From assembly GCA_014239855.1 (NCBI GenBank), contig JAAZXY010000016.1, positions 1 to 45,398 of the forward strand: a DNA stretch of 45,398 nucleotides, read 5' to 3'. The notes beneath the pieces are model-generated. The model saw nothing but the letters and a program-made list of their open reading frames with translations. It was not told the DNA's origin and did no database searches. Positions 15,877 to 23,414 of this stretch are shown piece after piece (the first letter of the stretch is position 1; the number at the start of each line of letters is the position of its first letter). The stretch comes from Acidimicrobiales bacterium (GTDB lineage: Bacteria; Actinomycetota; Acidimicrobiia; Acidimicrobiales; MedAcidi-G1). A program made the position numbers and the translations under genes.

Positions 15877-17217
15877 GTGACCTCCCGAGTTCGCTTCGCC
15901 CCTTCTCCCACCGGCTACCTGCACGTGGGCAGTGCCCGTACCGCGCTGTTCAACTGGCTGCACGCCCGATCGGTCGGCGGCACCTTCGTCCTCCGCATCG
16001 AGGACACCGATGCCGAGCGCAACCGCACCGACCTGACCGACAGCCTGCTGGCCGAGCTGGAATGGCTGGGCCTTGACTGGGACGAGGGCCCGTACTTCCA
16101 GTCAGAACGGCGGGACCGGCACCGTGAAGTGGTCGAGGACCTCCTCGCCCGCGGTCTGGCCTACCTGTGTGATGCCGACAATCAGGAGGTGGCGGGATCG
16201 ACGCTGGTCGACGGCCTGGCGGTCCGCTTCCGGATGCCGGCCGGAGAGACCATGGCCTTCGCCGACGTGGTCCGCGGCGACGTCTCATTCGCCACCGATG
16301 ATCTGGAGGACTTCGTCATCTGGCGGTCCAACGGGTCGCCCATGTTCCTGCTGGCCAACGCGGTGGACGATGCCGACATGGGCATCACCCATGCCATCCG
16401 GGGCGAGGACCTCCTGTCGGGCGTGCCCAAGGTGCTGCTTCTGCTCGACGCCATCGGCGTGGCTCGGCCCACCTACGCCCACCTGCCGCTGCTGGTCAAC
16501 GAACAACGCAAGAAGCTCTCCAAGCGGCGCGACGACGTGTCGATCGGCGACTACCGGGCCCGCGGCTACCTCCCGGAGGCCATGGTCAACTACCTGGCCC
16601 TGTTGGGGTGGGGGCCGCCCGACGATGTCGAGGTCCGGCCTCTGTCGGAGATCGTGGAGTTGTTCCGGATCGAGGACGTCAACAAGGCGGCGGCCTTCTT
16701 CGACCTCAAGAAGCTCGAACACGTGAACGCCTCCCACCTGCGGGCGCTGCCCAGGTCGGACTTCATGGAGCGGGTGGCGCCGTGGGTGGGCGTTGATGCC
16801 CCGTGGCCGGCCGAACGGTTCGATGGTGAGCAGTTCTCGACCATGGTCGACCTGGTGCAGGAGAAGCTCCGGACCCTCAGCGACATCCCCCGGTTCGTGG
16901 ACTTCCTGTTCCTGGAGGATCCGGTCGATGATCCCGATTCCTGGGAGAAGGTCATGGTGAAGGGCCCCTCGGCCGCCGCCATGCTCGACGGGGCCGCCGA
17001 GGCGTTGGCGAACTGCGTCTGGGACACCGAATCGGTTCTGGCCGCCGTGGCCGCGGTCGGTGAGTCCCTGGACCTCAAGCTGGGCAAGGCCCAGGCGCCG
17101 GTCCGGGTGGCTGTGACCGGTCGCACGGTCGGGCCACCGCTGTTCGAGACCATGGCCGTGTGCATGGAGCGCGACGAGGTGTTGCGGCGGATCGCCCGGG
17201 CGCGGGCCCGCTTGTAG
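15877..17217 (+). CDS. gltX: Glutamyl-tRNA synthetase
   Basis: 446 residues, class I synthetase. The HIGH-type motif is in RFAPSPTGYLHVGSARTALFNW (about residues 5-26), the FVLRIEDTDAERN segment follows, and the KMSKS-type motif is in RKKLSKRRDDVS. The C-terminal anticodon-binding domain is present. It charges tRNA-Glu, and in actinobacteria usually also mischarges tRNA-Gln for the GatCAB pathway. The GTG start sits 7 nt after TAGCCT (15864-15869), a leaderless arrangement. It is followed directly by tRNA-Gln and tRNA-Glu genes, both likely substrates. Confidence 0.97.
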   Translation: MTSRVRFAPSPTGYLHVGSARTALFNWLHARSVGGTFVLRIEDTDAERNRTDLTDSLLAELEWLGLDWDEGPYFQSERRDRHREVVEDLLARGLAYLCDADNQEVAGSTLVDGLAVRFRMPAGETMAFADVVRGDVSFATDDLEDFVIWRSNGSPMFLLANAVDDADMGITHAIRGEDLLSGVPKVLLLLDAIGVARPTYAHLPLLVNEQRKKLSKRRDDVSIGDYRARGYLPEAMVNYLALLGWGPPDDVEVRPLSEIVELFRIEDVNKAAAFFDLKKLEHVNASHLRALPRSDFMERVAPWVGVDAPWPAERFDGEQFSTMVDLVQEKLRTLSDIPRFVDFLFLEDPVDDPDSWEKVMVKGPSAAAMLDGAAEALANCVWDTESVLAAVAAVGESLDLKLGKAQAPVRVAVTGRTVGPPLFETMAVCMERDEVLRRIARARARL

Positions 17218-17236
17218 CGACCACTTGTAGCACCCG
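17211..17236 (+). repeat. 13-bp tandem duplication across the gltX stop codon
   Basis: CTTGTAGCGACCA (17211-17223) and CTTGTAGCACCCG (17224-17236) match at 10 of 13 positions; the TAG of the first is the gltX stop. Confidence 0.7.
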
Positions 17237-17263
17237 TCACCGCTGTTCCGGCGACCCGGGGCG

Positions 17264-17291
17264 TTGGTCGTCGCAGCCTCGCCGTTACGCT
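17264..17291 (+). promoter_or_regulatory. Candidate promoter of tRNA-Gln
   Basis: TTGGTC (17264-17269) and TACGCT (17286-17291) are 16 bp apart and lie 24 nt before the tRNA. A separate TACAAT box (17414-17419) precedes tRNA-Glu, so each tRNA may have its own promoter. Confidence 0.45.
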
Positions 17292-17315
17292 GACCGGGCC
17301 CTCAGGGGTCCACCT

Positions 17316-17390
17316 TCGGGGGTGGTGTAATTGGCAACACAGCTGGTTCTGGTCCAGTCGTTGGGGGTTCGAGTCCTCCCCCCCGAGCCA
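17316..17390 (+). tRNA. tRNA-Gln (CUG)
   Basis: The 5' TCGGGGG pairs with 3' CCCCCGA in the acceptor stem, followed by discriminator G and an encoded CCA. The anticodon loop TTCTGGT is closed by CTGG/CCAG and gives anticodon CTG. The T-arm contains GGTTCGAGTCC. Confidence 0.95.
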
Positions 17391-17472
17391 GAGGCGGTGT
17401 CTGACACCGTCGCTACAATGACCGCCGCTTCGACGGTTCCGATCCCCGGATCGGCGCTGAAGAGCGGTTCTG

Positions 17473-17548
17473 GCCCCGTTCGTCTAGAGGCCTAGGACGC
17501 CAGATTCTCAATCTGGTAGCACGGGTTCGAATCCCGTACGGGGTACCA
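17473..17548 (+). tRNA. tRNA-Glu (CUC)
   Basis: Acceptor GCCCCGT pairs with ACGGGGT; discriminator A and CCA are encoded. The anticodon arm CCAGA-TTCTCAA-TCTGG gives CTC, and the T-arm is CGGGTTCGAATCCCG. It stands 82 nt after tRNA-Gln. Confidence 0.96.
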
Positions 17549-17553
17549 CGCAG

Positions 17554-17586
17554 GCCGGTCCGTTCAGGGCCGGCATGTGTGCTTTT
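17554..17586 (+). terminator. Terminator after tRNA-Glu
   Basis: GCCGGTCC (17554-17561) pairs with GGGCCGGC (17567-17574), 8 bp with one wobble, loop GTTCA, then a short TTTT at 17583-17586. It separates the tRNA unit from the convergent phosphatase gene. Confidence 0.65.
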
Positions 17587-17616
17587 CAGGACCCGTTCCC
17601 CGTAGGCCTGCTGCCT

Positions 17617-18207
17617 TCAGAGCAGGTTCCGCAGGTGGGCGGTCTCGTTGATGCTGCGGAGCGTCCGGATGCCGGTCGACGATGCGGTCACCCGCGAGAT
17701 CCCGCAGTAGTCGCAGATCAGGGCGAACGGATCGTCGTGTCCGAGCAGGGTCTGCAGGTAGACGCTGGCCACCATGGAGTGGCAGAACACGGCCACCACC
17801 TGCCCCCGGTGGCCGGCCACGATGGCGTCGAAGGTGTCGCGTACCCGATCGCGGAAGACGTCGTAACCGTCGGAGAACATGAGGAGCGGATCCTCGAGGT
17901 ACTCCCGGATCACCTCGTGGTCGGATTCCATGTCCTCCATTGGCGTGTAACTGGCCCGTTGGTGGTCGGATTCCTTCAACCCTTCGAGGCGTTCGGGGCT
18001 CAGTCCGAGCCGTTCGGCGAGCGGGGCACCGGTCTCGACGGCCCGCCGCATGGTGCTGGTGACGATGGCGTCCACCGTCTCGCCGGCCAGGAAGTCGGCG
18101 GTGGCATCGGCCTGGCGGTGGCCGAGATCCGACAGCGGCGGATCGGCCGGGCCGTTGTCACGTACCTCGGCCTCGGGAAGCGCATGACGGATGATGAGGA
18201 GATCCAC
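17617..18207 (-). CDS. Histidine phosphatase (phosphoglycerate-mutase-like) family protein
   Basis: 196 residues from GTG 18207. The N-terminal catalytic motif is LLIIRHALPE, with the later His in VVAVFCHSMVASV, as in the histidine phosphatase superfamily; the acidic region DHEVIREYLED is also typical. It should remove phosphate from a small molecule or protein; the substrate is unknown. A TAGGTT box (18215-18220, minus) lies 7 nt before GTG 18207 and supports it over the upstream GTG at 18228. The stop codon sits in the loop of a CCTGCT/AGCAGG hairpin (17607-17626). Confidence 0.88.
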   Translation of the reverse strand: MDLLIIRHALPEAEVRDNGPADPPLSDLGHRQADATADFLAGETVDAIVTSTMRRAVETGAPLAERLGLSPERLEGLKESDHQRASYTPMEDMESDHEVIREYLEDPLLMFSDGYDVFRDRVRDTFDAIVAGHRGQVVAVFCHSMVASVYLQTLLGHDDPFALICDYCGISRVTASSTGIRTLRSINETAHLRNLL

Positions 18208-18250
18208 GGCCCGGAACCTACGGGTCACCGTCTCGCCGACCGGCAGTGGG

Positions 18251-18835
18251 TCAGCCGACCATCAGGACCACGCCGACCAGGCCGAGGGCGATGCTCGAGA
18301 TGCGGATGAGCCGTCGGCGCCCGGGAATCGAGAGTCGGCGGCCGATGGTTCCAGCCAGCAGAGCGAGCATGGCGTGCCAGACCGCCGAGGCCACGACGAT
18401 GCCGGCCACGAAGGGGAGCAGACCGCCGGAGGTCCGCAGCGAGTCGGGGAGGGCCAGGACCAGACCGGCCCATGAGGCCAACGCCATGGGGTTGAGGAGG
18501 TTGATGGCCAACAGCGTCGGGGCGGGGTGCCTGATTCGACCCACGGCCACCCGGGCCTCCTCGGTGCGGAGCAGGCCGACGAGGGCGATGCCGATCAGGA
18601 TCACGCCGAGGACGGCTTCGACGATGCGGATGACCATCGGGTCCAGCGCGGTGACCGCTCCGGCCGAGAGCACGGCGACCGGGAGCATGAGGAGGTCGGC
18701 CGAGGCCACGCCGCCCGCACCGGCCAGGGCGGCTCGCCGACCCCGTTCGGCGCCGATGCCCATGATGGAGAGCGAGGCCGGACCGACGGGCATGACGAAC
18801 ACGATCCCGGTGAGGAATCCGAAGACGAGAGGCAT
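18251..18835 (-). CDS. LysE/RhtB-type amino-acid exporter family membrane protein
   Basis: 194 residues with about six hydrophobic segments. The N-terminus MPLVFGFLTGIVFVMPVGPASLSIMGIGAERGRR follows the LysE/RhtB pattern (a Gly-rich GP motif in the first helix and a basic loop), and LLAINLLNPMALASW is the conserved mid-protein NP motif. It would export an amino acid or similar compound across the cytoplasmic membrane. CATACT (18842-18847, minus) lies 6 nt before the ATG. It diverges from an Lrp-type regulator, the usual arrangement for this exporter family. Confidence 0.85.
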   Translation of the reverse strand: MPLVFGFLTGIVFVMPVGPASLSIMGIGAERGRRAALAGAGGVASADLLMLPVAVLSAGAVTALDPMVIRIVEAVLGVILIGIALVGLLRTEEARVAVGRIRHPAPTLLAINLLNPMALASWAGLVLALPDSLRTSGGLLPFVAGIVVASAVWHAMLALLAGTIGRRLSIPGRRRLIRISSIALGLVGVVLMVG

Positions 18836-18871
18836 GACCGCAGTATGGAGTGATCTCTGCGGTAATGAATG

Positions 18872-18888
18872 TTGAAAACGAGGTTCAA
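18872..18888. promoter_or_regulatory. Candidate Lrp operator in the exporter/regulator gap
   Basis: TTGAA and TTCAA form a dyad with a 7-bp centre in an AT-rich 80-bp divergent region, the only such patch nearby. Lrp/AsnC proteins favour such sites; binding is inferred from position. Confidence 0.4.
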
Positions 18889-18917
18889 AAGATGGATAGA
18901 CAGTAGGATCTATGGCC

Positions 18918-19367
18918 ATGGACGTTATTGACCGACAAATCATCGGCACGCTCTTGGAGGATGGTCGGCTGTCGGTCACCGAACTCGCTGACCACGTGTC
19001 GTTGAGCCTCTCGGCGACCTCCCAGCGTCTCCGCCGGCTGGTCGACGACGGGGCGATCACCCGGTTCACCGTGGAGCTCGACCCGGAAGTGGTCGGTCGA
19101 CCCATCGACGCGTTGGTGGATGTCCGCCTGCCGGCCGGAGGCCCGTTCGCCGACCTGGATGCCGAGGTGCTGGCCATGCCCGAAGTGGTGGACGCCGTCC
19201 ACCTCACCGGACGTTTCGACTACCAGGTGCGACTGCGATGTGCCTCCATCGATGCCCTCGACGCCATCCTGCGGGACTTCAAGGAAACGCTCGGCGTGGA
19301 GGAGACGGCGACCCGGATCGTCCTCAGCACCATCACCGGCATGCCCCGCCAACCCACCCCTGCCTGA
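18918..19367 (+). CDS. Lrp/AsnC-family transcriptional regulator
   Basis: 149 residues from ATG 18918. The N-terminal helix-turn-helix is MDVIDRQIIGTLLEDGRLSVTELADHVSLSLSATSQRLRRLVDDGAI, followed by the RAM ligand domain with DAVHLTGRFDYQVRLRC. Such proteins sense amino acids. TAGGAT (18904-18909) lies 8 nt before ATG 18918, so this is preferred to ATG 18912. Divergence from the LysE-type exporter suggests that it controls that gene and itself. Confidence 0.92.
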   Translation: MDVIDRQIIGTLLEDGRLSVTELADHVSLSLSATSQRLRRLVDDGAITRFTVELDPEVVGRPIDALVDVRLPAGGPFADLDAEVLAMPEVVDAVHLTGRFDYQVRLRCASIDALDAILRDFKETLGVEETATRIVLSTITGMPRQPTPA

Positions 19368-19417
19368 GGTTTCGGGGTCGTTTCGCTGGCCGGCCCACGC
19401 GGCTACCGTCATCAGCC

Positions 19418-19705
19418 ATGTTGATGATCCTTCGTCTCCTGGTCGCTCCGGTGTGTCTTGCTGCCGCCCTGTCGGGCTGTGGTGGGGGAGGGGGATTCAC
19501 CGATGCCGATCGGGGTGAGTGGACCGACTACTGCCTCCCGGTGGCCGAGCGTCGGGCAGCCGACGGTGAGGTGGCGTCTGAGACCTGCGGATCGCTGGCT
19601 GACGACATCGCCCACCGGATTGATCAGGGCTGGGAACCTCAGTGCGCCATCCAGTACCACCGGCACGTGCTGGCTGGCGTCGAAGGCCCCATTCCCTGCG
19701 ACTGA
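19418..19705 (+). CDS. Small predicted lipoprotein, function unknown
   Basis: 95 residues. A signal peptide MLMILRLLVAPVCLAAALSGC ends in a lipobox with Cys21, followed by a Gly-rich linker. The mature part has Cys residues at YCLPVAE, ETCGSLADD, PQCAIQY and PIPCD, which could form two disulfides outside the membrane. TACCGT (19404-19409) lies 8 nt before the ATG. I recognise no family. Confidence 0.65.
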   Translation: MLMILRLLVAPVCLAAALSGCGGGGGFTDADRGEWTDYCLPVAERRAADGEVASETCGSLADDIAHRIDQGWEPQCAIQYHRHVLAGVEGPIPCD

Positions 19706-19729
19706 GCGTCGGCGACGGGCGAACGGGGG

Positions 19730-19868
19730 TCAGTCCCGGTCGAAGAGGTCGCCCATCTTCTCGAGCTGGTCGGCCAAGCGTTCCAACGGACCCTCGAGCC
19801 GTCATCACCGACGCCATCACGATGCCCCGGACGTTCAGCTTCTCGACGTTCTCGCGGAAGTCGTTCAC
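19730..19868 (-). pseudogene. Frameshifted short gene after the DUF1295 gene
   Basis: A GTG overlapping the DUF1295 stop (GTGA) starts VNDFRENVEKLNVRGIVMASVMT. The sensible continuation RLEGPLERLADQLEKMGDLFDRD and its stop (19730-19732) lie in the +1 frame, and the span is 139 bp, not a multiple of three. This looks like a small coiled-coil-type protein gene broken by one indel or an internal deletion. A sequencing indel at about 19797-19801 is equally possible. Confidence 0.55.
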
Positions 19869-20683
19869 GGCTGTCGAGGCTTTCCCTGGGAGGGCGGACG
19901 GGGCCAGAACCGGCTGGTGCGGTCCACGTACTCTGCGTAGCCGGGCTTCTCCCGCCCCAGCTTCTTCTCCAGGGTCGGCGTGCCGGTCACGCGGAGGATC
20001 ACGCGGGTGTAGAAGATCGGGCCGATGATTCCCAGGGCGGCCCACGGGGTCTGGAGGCAGACGACGAAGATCCCCCATGTCATCACGACTTCGCCGAAGT
20101 AGTTGGGGTGGCGCGTGTATCGCCAGAGTCCGTGGTCGAGGACCCGGCCCGCATTGGCCGGGTCTGACCTGAACCTTGTCAACTGTCGATCCCCGGTCAA
20201 CTCGAAGATGAATCCCACGACCCAGACGACGAGTCCTCCGAAGGCGAAGGGGCCCAGACCGTCGGGTTCCGGGGCATGGAGGCTGATCACCGGAGGGATC
20301 GACAGGAGGAACAACGTGACTCCCTGAAGTGCGAACACCTTTCGGAGCACGAGGAGGTGGAACGGTCGACCAGGGGCGACCCACGACCGGAGCCTGGTGT
20401 AGCGCGGGTCCTCGCCCTCGCCCCACTTCCGATGGGCCAGATGCCCCGAGAGTCGGACCGACCAGATGGCCAGCGGGGCCAGAACCGCCACGTCTCGGAC
20501 CGCCGGAGCCGCTCCCATCGCTCCGCCCGCCACGGCCACCGCCGCCAGGACGATGAGGCTGAACACGGAATCGATGGTCGACACGTCCTGACGCCGGATG
20601 GAGACCAGCCACAGGGTCAGGACGGCGGTAGCGGTCACTCCGAAGGCCACCCCGAGGGCCACCAGGAGGTTTGGCCAGTCCAT
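19865..20683 (-). CDS. DUF1295-family membrane protein (isoprenylcysteine methyltransferase/steroid reductase-like)
   Basis: 272 residues with at least five hydrophobic segments. The C-terminal motif LWRYTRHPNYFGEVVMTWGIF is the RHPNY.GE signature shared by DUF1295, ICMT and sterol/steroid reductase-like proteins, followed by the EKKLGREKPGYAEYVDRTSRF tail. The enzyme is expected to use a bound cofactor at the membrane, but the substrate is unknown. Its ATG overlaps the SDR stop by one base (TGATG), so it is coupled to the SDR. The adjacent SDR and the family relationship hint at lipid or steroid redox (inference). Confidence 0.85.
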   Translation of the reverse strand: MDWPNLLVALGVAFGVTATAVLTLWLVSIRRQDVSTIDSVFSLIVLAAVAVAGGAMGAAPAVRDVAVLAPLAIWSVRLSGHLAHRKWGEGEDPRYTRLRSWVAPGRPFHLLVLRKVFALQGVTLFLLSIPPVISLHAPEPDGLGPFAFGGLVVWVVGFIFELTGDRQLTRFRSDPANAGRVLDHGLWRYTRHPNYFGEVVMTWGIFVVCLQTPWAALGIIGPIFYTRVILRVTGTPTLEKKLGREKPGYAEYVDRTSRFWPRPPSQGKPRQP

Positions 20684-21603
20684 CAGGCGCGTTCCACGCT
20701 CGGGCCCCCGGGGGCCGGCGTCGGGCCGGTATCGAGTCCCAGAAGGTCCTCGAGGGCCTGGTAGGCGTTGTCAAAGGCCTGCCAACCTTGGAGGGAGGCC
20801 AGGTCGTCGACCGAGTCCAGGAAGTCCTCGTCGCTGACCGGTGCATCATCGGGGAAGGCCACGCCACGGGATTCTCCGCCGAAGTACCGTCGGAACCGGT
20901 TGCCTCCGGCGATCAGGATCTGGCCGTTGGCGGTGGTTGCCCGGTCGAGGAGGTAGAGGGCGGCCGGAACCACCCATTCGGGACGAAGGGTCCTGGCGGT
21001 GGCCTCGTCGATCATGTCCTCGGTCATCTGGGTGGTGGCGAACGGTGCGAGGACGTTGACCGTCAGTCCTCGGCCGGCGTGCTCGATGGCCAGGGTCCGG
21101 GCAAAGGCCGTGAGCGCCCCCTTGGCGGCGGCGTATGACGAGATGCCGAACTCGCCGTAGAGGCCCGCCGACGAGGAGGTGAAGAGCAGACGTCCAGCGC
21201 CCGAGGCCTCGAGGTGAGAGAGGGCGGCACGGGCGAGGGCGACCTGGGCGAAGAAGTCGACCTCCATGACGTGGCGGAACCGGTCGGGATCGGCGTTGGT
21301 GAACCGGTCGCCATCGGCAATGGCTGCATTGGCCACCACGATGTCGAGCCGCCCGAAGTGTTCGATGGCCGACGCCACGGTCGCCTCGGCCGCACCGTCC
21401 GCTTCCACGGAATGCAGGTCGGCGACCGCCCGGCCTCCGGCCGCTTCGATCTCGGCCACCGTGGAGCGGGCCGGGTCGTTTCCGTCGCGGGCCCTGTTGT
21501 TGACCACTACGGCGGCTCCACGTGCAGCCAGCGCGGTGGCGATGCACCGGCCGATGCCCTTGCCGGCACCGGTCACGATGGCGACTCGTCCATTGAAGTC
21601 CAC
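20683..21603 (-). CDS. Short-chain dehydrogenase/reductase with C-terminal extension
   Basis: 306 residues, about 50 more than a minimal SDR. The NAD(P) motif TGAGKGIG (11-18), NAAIA, the catalytic Ser in LLFTSSSAG, and the YAAAK pair are all present. A C-terminal tail with DEDFLDSVDDLASLQGWQAFDNAYQALEDLLG is an extra acidic helical region seen in 17-beta-hydroxysteroid dehydrogenase-type SDRs. It is coupled to the DUF1295 gene. The alcohol or ketone substrate is not known. Confidence 0.92.
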   Translation of the reverse strand: MDFNGRVAIVTGAGKGIGRCIATALAARGAAVVVNNRARDGNDPARSTVAEIEAAGGRAVADLHSVEADGAAEATVASAIEHFGRLDIVVANAAIADGDRFTNADPDRFRHVMEVDFFAQVALARAALSHLEASGAGRLLFTSSSAGLYGEFGISSYAAAKGALTAFARTLAIEHAGRGLTVNVLAPFATTQMTEDMIDEATARTLRPEWVVPAALYLLDRATTANGQILIAGGNRFRRYFGGESRGVAFPDDAPVSDEDFLDSVDDLASLQGWQAFDNAYQALEDLLGLDTGPTPAPGGPSVERA

Positions 21604-21668
21604 GATCGGACGTTAGGCCGAGGGTACGCCGTGGCGGAAACTGACGAAGGTGCCGAGGCGCGTCGGGC

Positions 21669-21917
21669 TCAACCGAGTACCCCGTCGGCCACCTCGCCAC
21701 CGCCACCGGGCATGGCCTCCCGGTCGGCCGCGTTCCGGGGTTGGCTGGACAGGATGAACAGGGTGAGGTTGGCCATCTTCTCGGCCGGGACGAAACCCTC
21801 GTCGTGGAGCGAGCAGGTGACCGGCCCGTAGGCCCCCATCCCGGTACGCCCCCCGTCCATGCTCTCCTGTCGGAGTGGTCCCCGGGCCCGCGTCAATGTC
21901 TGTGGCCAGTCACGCAT
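21669..21917 (-). CDS. Hypothetical 82-residue protein
   Basis: MRDWPQTLTRARG... with GAYGPVTCSLHDEGFVPAEKMANLTLFILSSQPRNAADREAMPGGGG. A GAGGGG lies about 8 nt before the ATG. No family recognised. Codon use is like neighbouring genes. It ends 65 nt beyond the SDR start, next to the tRNA-Pro attachment site. Real expression is uncertain. Confidence 0.45.
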   Translation of the reverse strand: MRDWPQTLTRARGPLRQESMDGGRTGMGAYGPVTCSLHDEGFVPAEKMANLTLFILSSQPRNAADREAMPGGGGEVADGVLG

Positions 21918-21985
21918 CGTGTTGCCCCTCGGTCCTCGGACCGACCCTACGTACCCGAACGGAGGCCGACCCGGTCGCAGGCTTC

Positions 21986-22062
21986 TGGTCGGGATGGGGA
22001 GATTTGAACTCCCGACCCCCTGCTCCCAAAGCAGGTGCGCTACCTGGCTGCGCCACATCGCT
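21986..22062 (-). pseudogene. Left attachment-site copy of tRNA-Pro(UGG), acceptor stem broken
   Basis: Identical to the right copy for 74 bp, including anticodon TGG and the 3' CCA, but residues 1 to 3 read AGC rather than CGG. Two of seven acceptor pairs (1-72 and 3-70) are lost. This marks the element-chromosome junction. Confidence 0.8.
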
Positions 22063-22116
22063 TTCCCAGTAATCCCCTCTGTTTGTCCAGTTCAGAGGTT
22101 CTTTTCGGGTGGACAG

Positions 22117-22160
22117 CCCGTCGGCACCTATTTGGTGCCATAGACGGGTTGGACGTCCAA
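22117..22160. promoter_or_regulatory. Hairpin and palindrome in the element's left end
   Basis: CCCGT-GGCACC and GGTGCC-ACGGG (22117-22148) form an 11-bp stem with a 1x4 internal loop and loop TATTT. The perfect palindrome TTGGACGTCCAA (22149-22160) follows at once, then the putative arm site. These could be protein sites or a leader structure of the integrase mRNA. Confidence 0.5.
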
Positions 22161-22161
22161 G

Positions 22162-22181
22162 TGGCGAGCAATTGGCGAGCA
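22162..22181 (+). repeat. Left putative integrase arm site
   Basis: Two TGGCGAGCA boxes (22162-22170, 22173-22181) at 11-bp spacing, about one helical turn. The same pair, with one base different between boxes, occurs at 25200-25219. Confidence 0.65.
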
Positions 22182-22209
22182 GGCCCTGGGGCCGAGAAGG
22201 ACTGGACAG

Positions 22210-23340
22210 ATGGCACGACGCACAGCGAGACGTCTTGGAGACGGCTCAATCTTCTATGACAAGGCAAGACGCAGGTGGGTGGCGATGGTCTCGCTGCCCA
22301 CAACAGACGGACCACGGCGGCGTTTACGCCGCACGTTCTCCACGAGAGGCGAAGCCGAGGCGTTCCTGGGTGAGCAGAGCGCACCGTTGTTCAGTCTGTC
22401 GGCTGAATTGACGGTGGCTGACCTGTTGGATGGCTGGCAGGACTGGGTGCGACGCAAGGCAGACGCAGGACAGTTGGCGGTGTCCACCGTCGAGCTGTAC
22501 GAGCTGTGCGTGCGCCACCTCCGAGGAGGGCTGGGTACACGGCGCGCGGTTGACGTCAGTGTCGATGAGTTGGAGCGGTTCCTAGCTTGCCAGTTGGAGC
22601 GTCTGTCAGGGCGGTATGTGGTGATGCAACGCAACGTGCTCAATCAGGCCTACAGGTGGGCGCAACGCAACCGCCTGCTGACCTGGAACCCCGCACAGTT
22701 GTCCACCAGCCCTGCACAGCTGAACCACAAGCCAGGCGTCGCGTTGACTGCCTTACAGGCTCAGCGCCTGTTGGAGGTGTCTAGGGGTGGCAGGTTGCAT
22801 GCCTTGTGGGCGGTGATGCTCGGTGTCGGGCTGCGTCCAGGTGAGGCCATGGCGTTGACATGGCCGTGCCTGGATTTGGATTCGGATCCTGGGGTGCTGC
22901 ACGTCCGCCACTATCTGCGGCGGGGTGCTGACGGGGTGTTCTTGGGTGCGCCGAAGACGGCGCAGAGCTCCCGTTCGTTGGACATGCCGACGTTCGTCAC
23001 GGATGCCCTGAGGGCACATTCAGAAGGCCCTCAGACGCTCCCTGAGGGCGTGTGGCGGGACCTGGTGTTCCACACGGGTGCAGGTACCCCGCATGGTCAC
23101 AGGAACCTGAGACGCGCGCTGAGGCGCCTATGCGAGGACGCCGATCTACCTGTTCTGACGCTGTATGACCTGCGTCGTACGGCGGGGAGTTTGTTGGTGG
23201 ACGCGGGCGTCCATTTGGAGTGTGTGGCGGACCTGTTGGGACATTCGAGCGTGGCTACGACTCGTCGGCATTACGTACGGGCGGTGCGGCCGACGGTGCC
23301 CCATGCGGTCGGGTTGGACGCTGTTCTCAGATCAGGGTGA
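22210..23340 (+). CDS. Tyrosine site-specific integrase
   Basis: 376 residues. An AP2-like arm-binding N-terminus (GDGSIFYDKARRRWVAMVS, about 10-53), a core-binding SAM-like domain (about 65-170) and the catalytic domain with Arg209 (GVGLRPGEA), Lys249 (APKTAQSSR), Arg322 (LRRTAG), His345 (LGHSS) and nucleophile Tyr355 (RRHY). Box II reads Y-D-L-R-R where most relatives have H-x-x-R, so Tyr319 replaces the usual His. It would recombine the tRNA-Pro sites that flank it. The gene starts 148 nt inside the left end. Confidence 0.95.
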   Translation: MARRTARRLGDGSIFYDKARRRWVAMVSLPTTDGPRRRLRRTFSTRGEAEAFLGEQSAPLFSLSAELTVADLLDGWQDWVRRKADAGQLAVSTVELYELCVRHLRGGLGTRRAVDVSVDELERFLACQLERLSGRYVVMQRNVLNQAYRWAQRNRLLTWNPAQLSTSPAQLNHKPGVALTALQAQRLLEVSRGGRLHALWAVMLGVGLRPGEAMALTWPCLDLDSDPGVLHVRHYLRRGADGVFLGAPKTAQSSRSLDMPTFVTDALRAHSEGPQTLPEGVWRDLVFHTGAGTPHGHRNLRRALRRLCEDADLPVLTLYDLRRTAGSLLVDAGVHLECVADLLGHSSVATTRRHYVRAVRPTVPHAVGLDAVLRSG

Positions 23341-23366
23341 GCCCCCACCCCGCAGGGGGCGGGGGC
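23341..23366 (+). terminator. GC-rich hairpin after the integrase gene
   Basis: GCCCCC-A-CCCC-gca-GGGG-gc-GGGGGC begins right after the TGA stop. It is strong, but there is no T-tract. Confidence 0.45.
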
Positions 23367-23414
23367 GACGCCAGGAGCCCTAGGTGTAGATACGCGCAGG
23401 CGGGCCTAGCCCAG

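Noticed and set aside
21986-22062. Left tRNA-Pro copy as a working tRNA
   Set aside because: Two of seven acceptor pairs are mismatched, and it coincides exactly with the element boundary.
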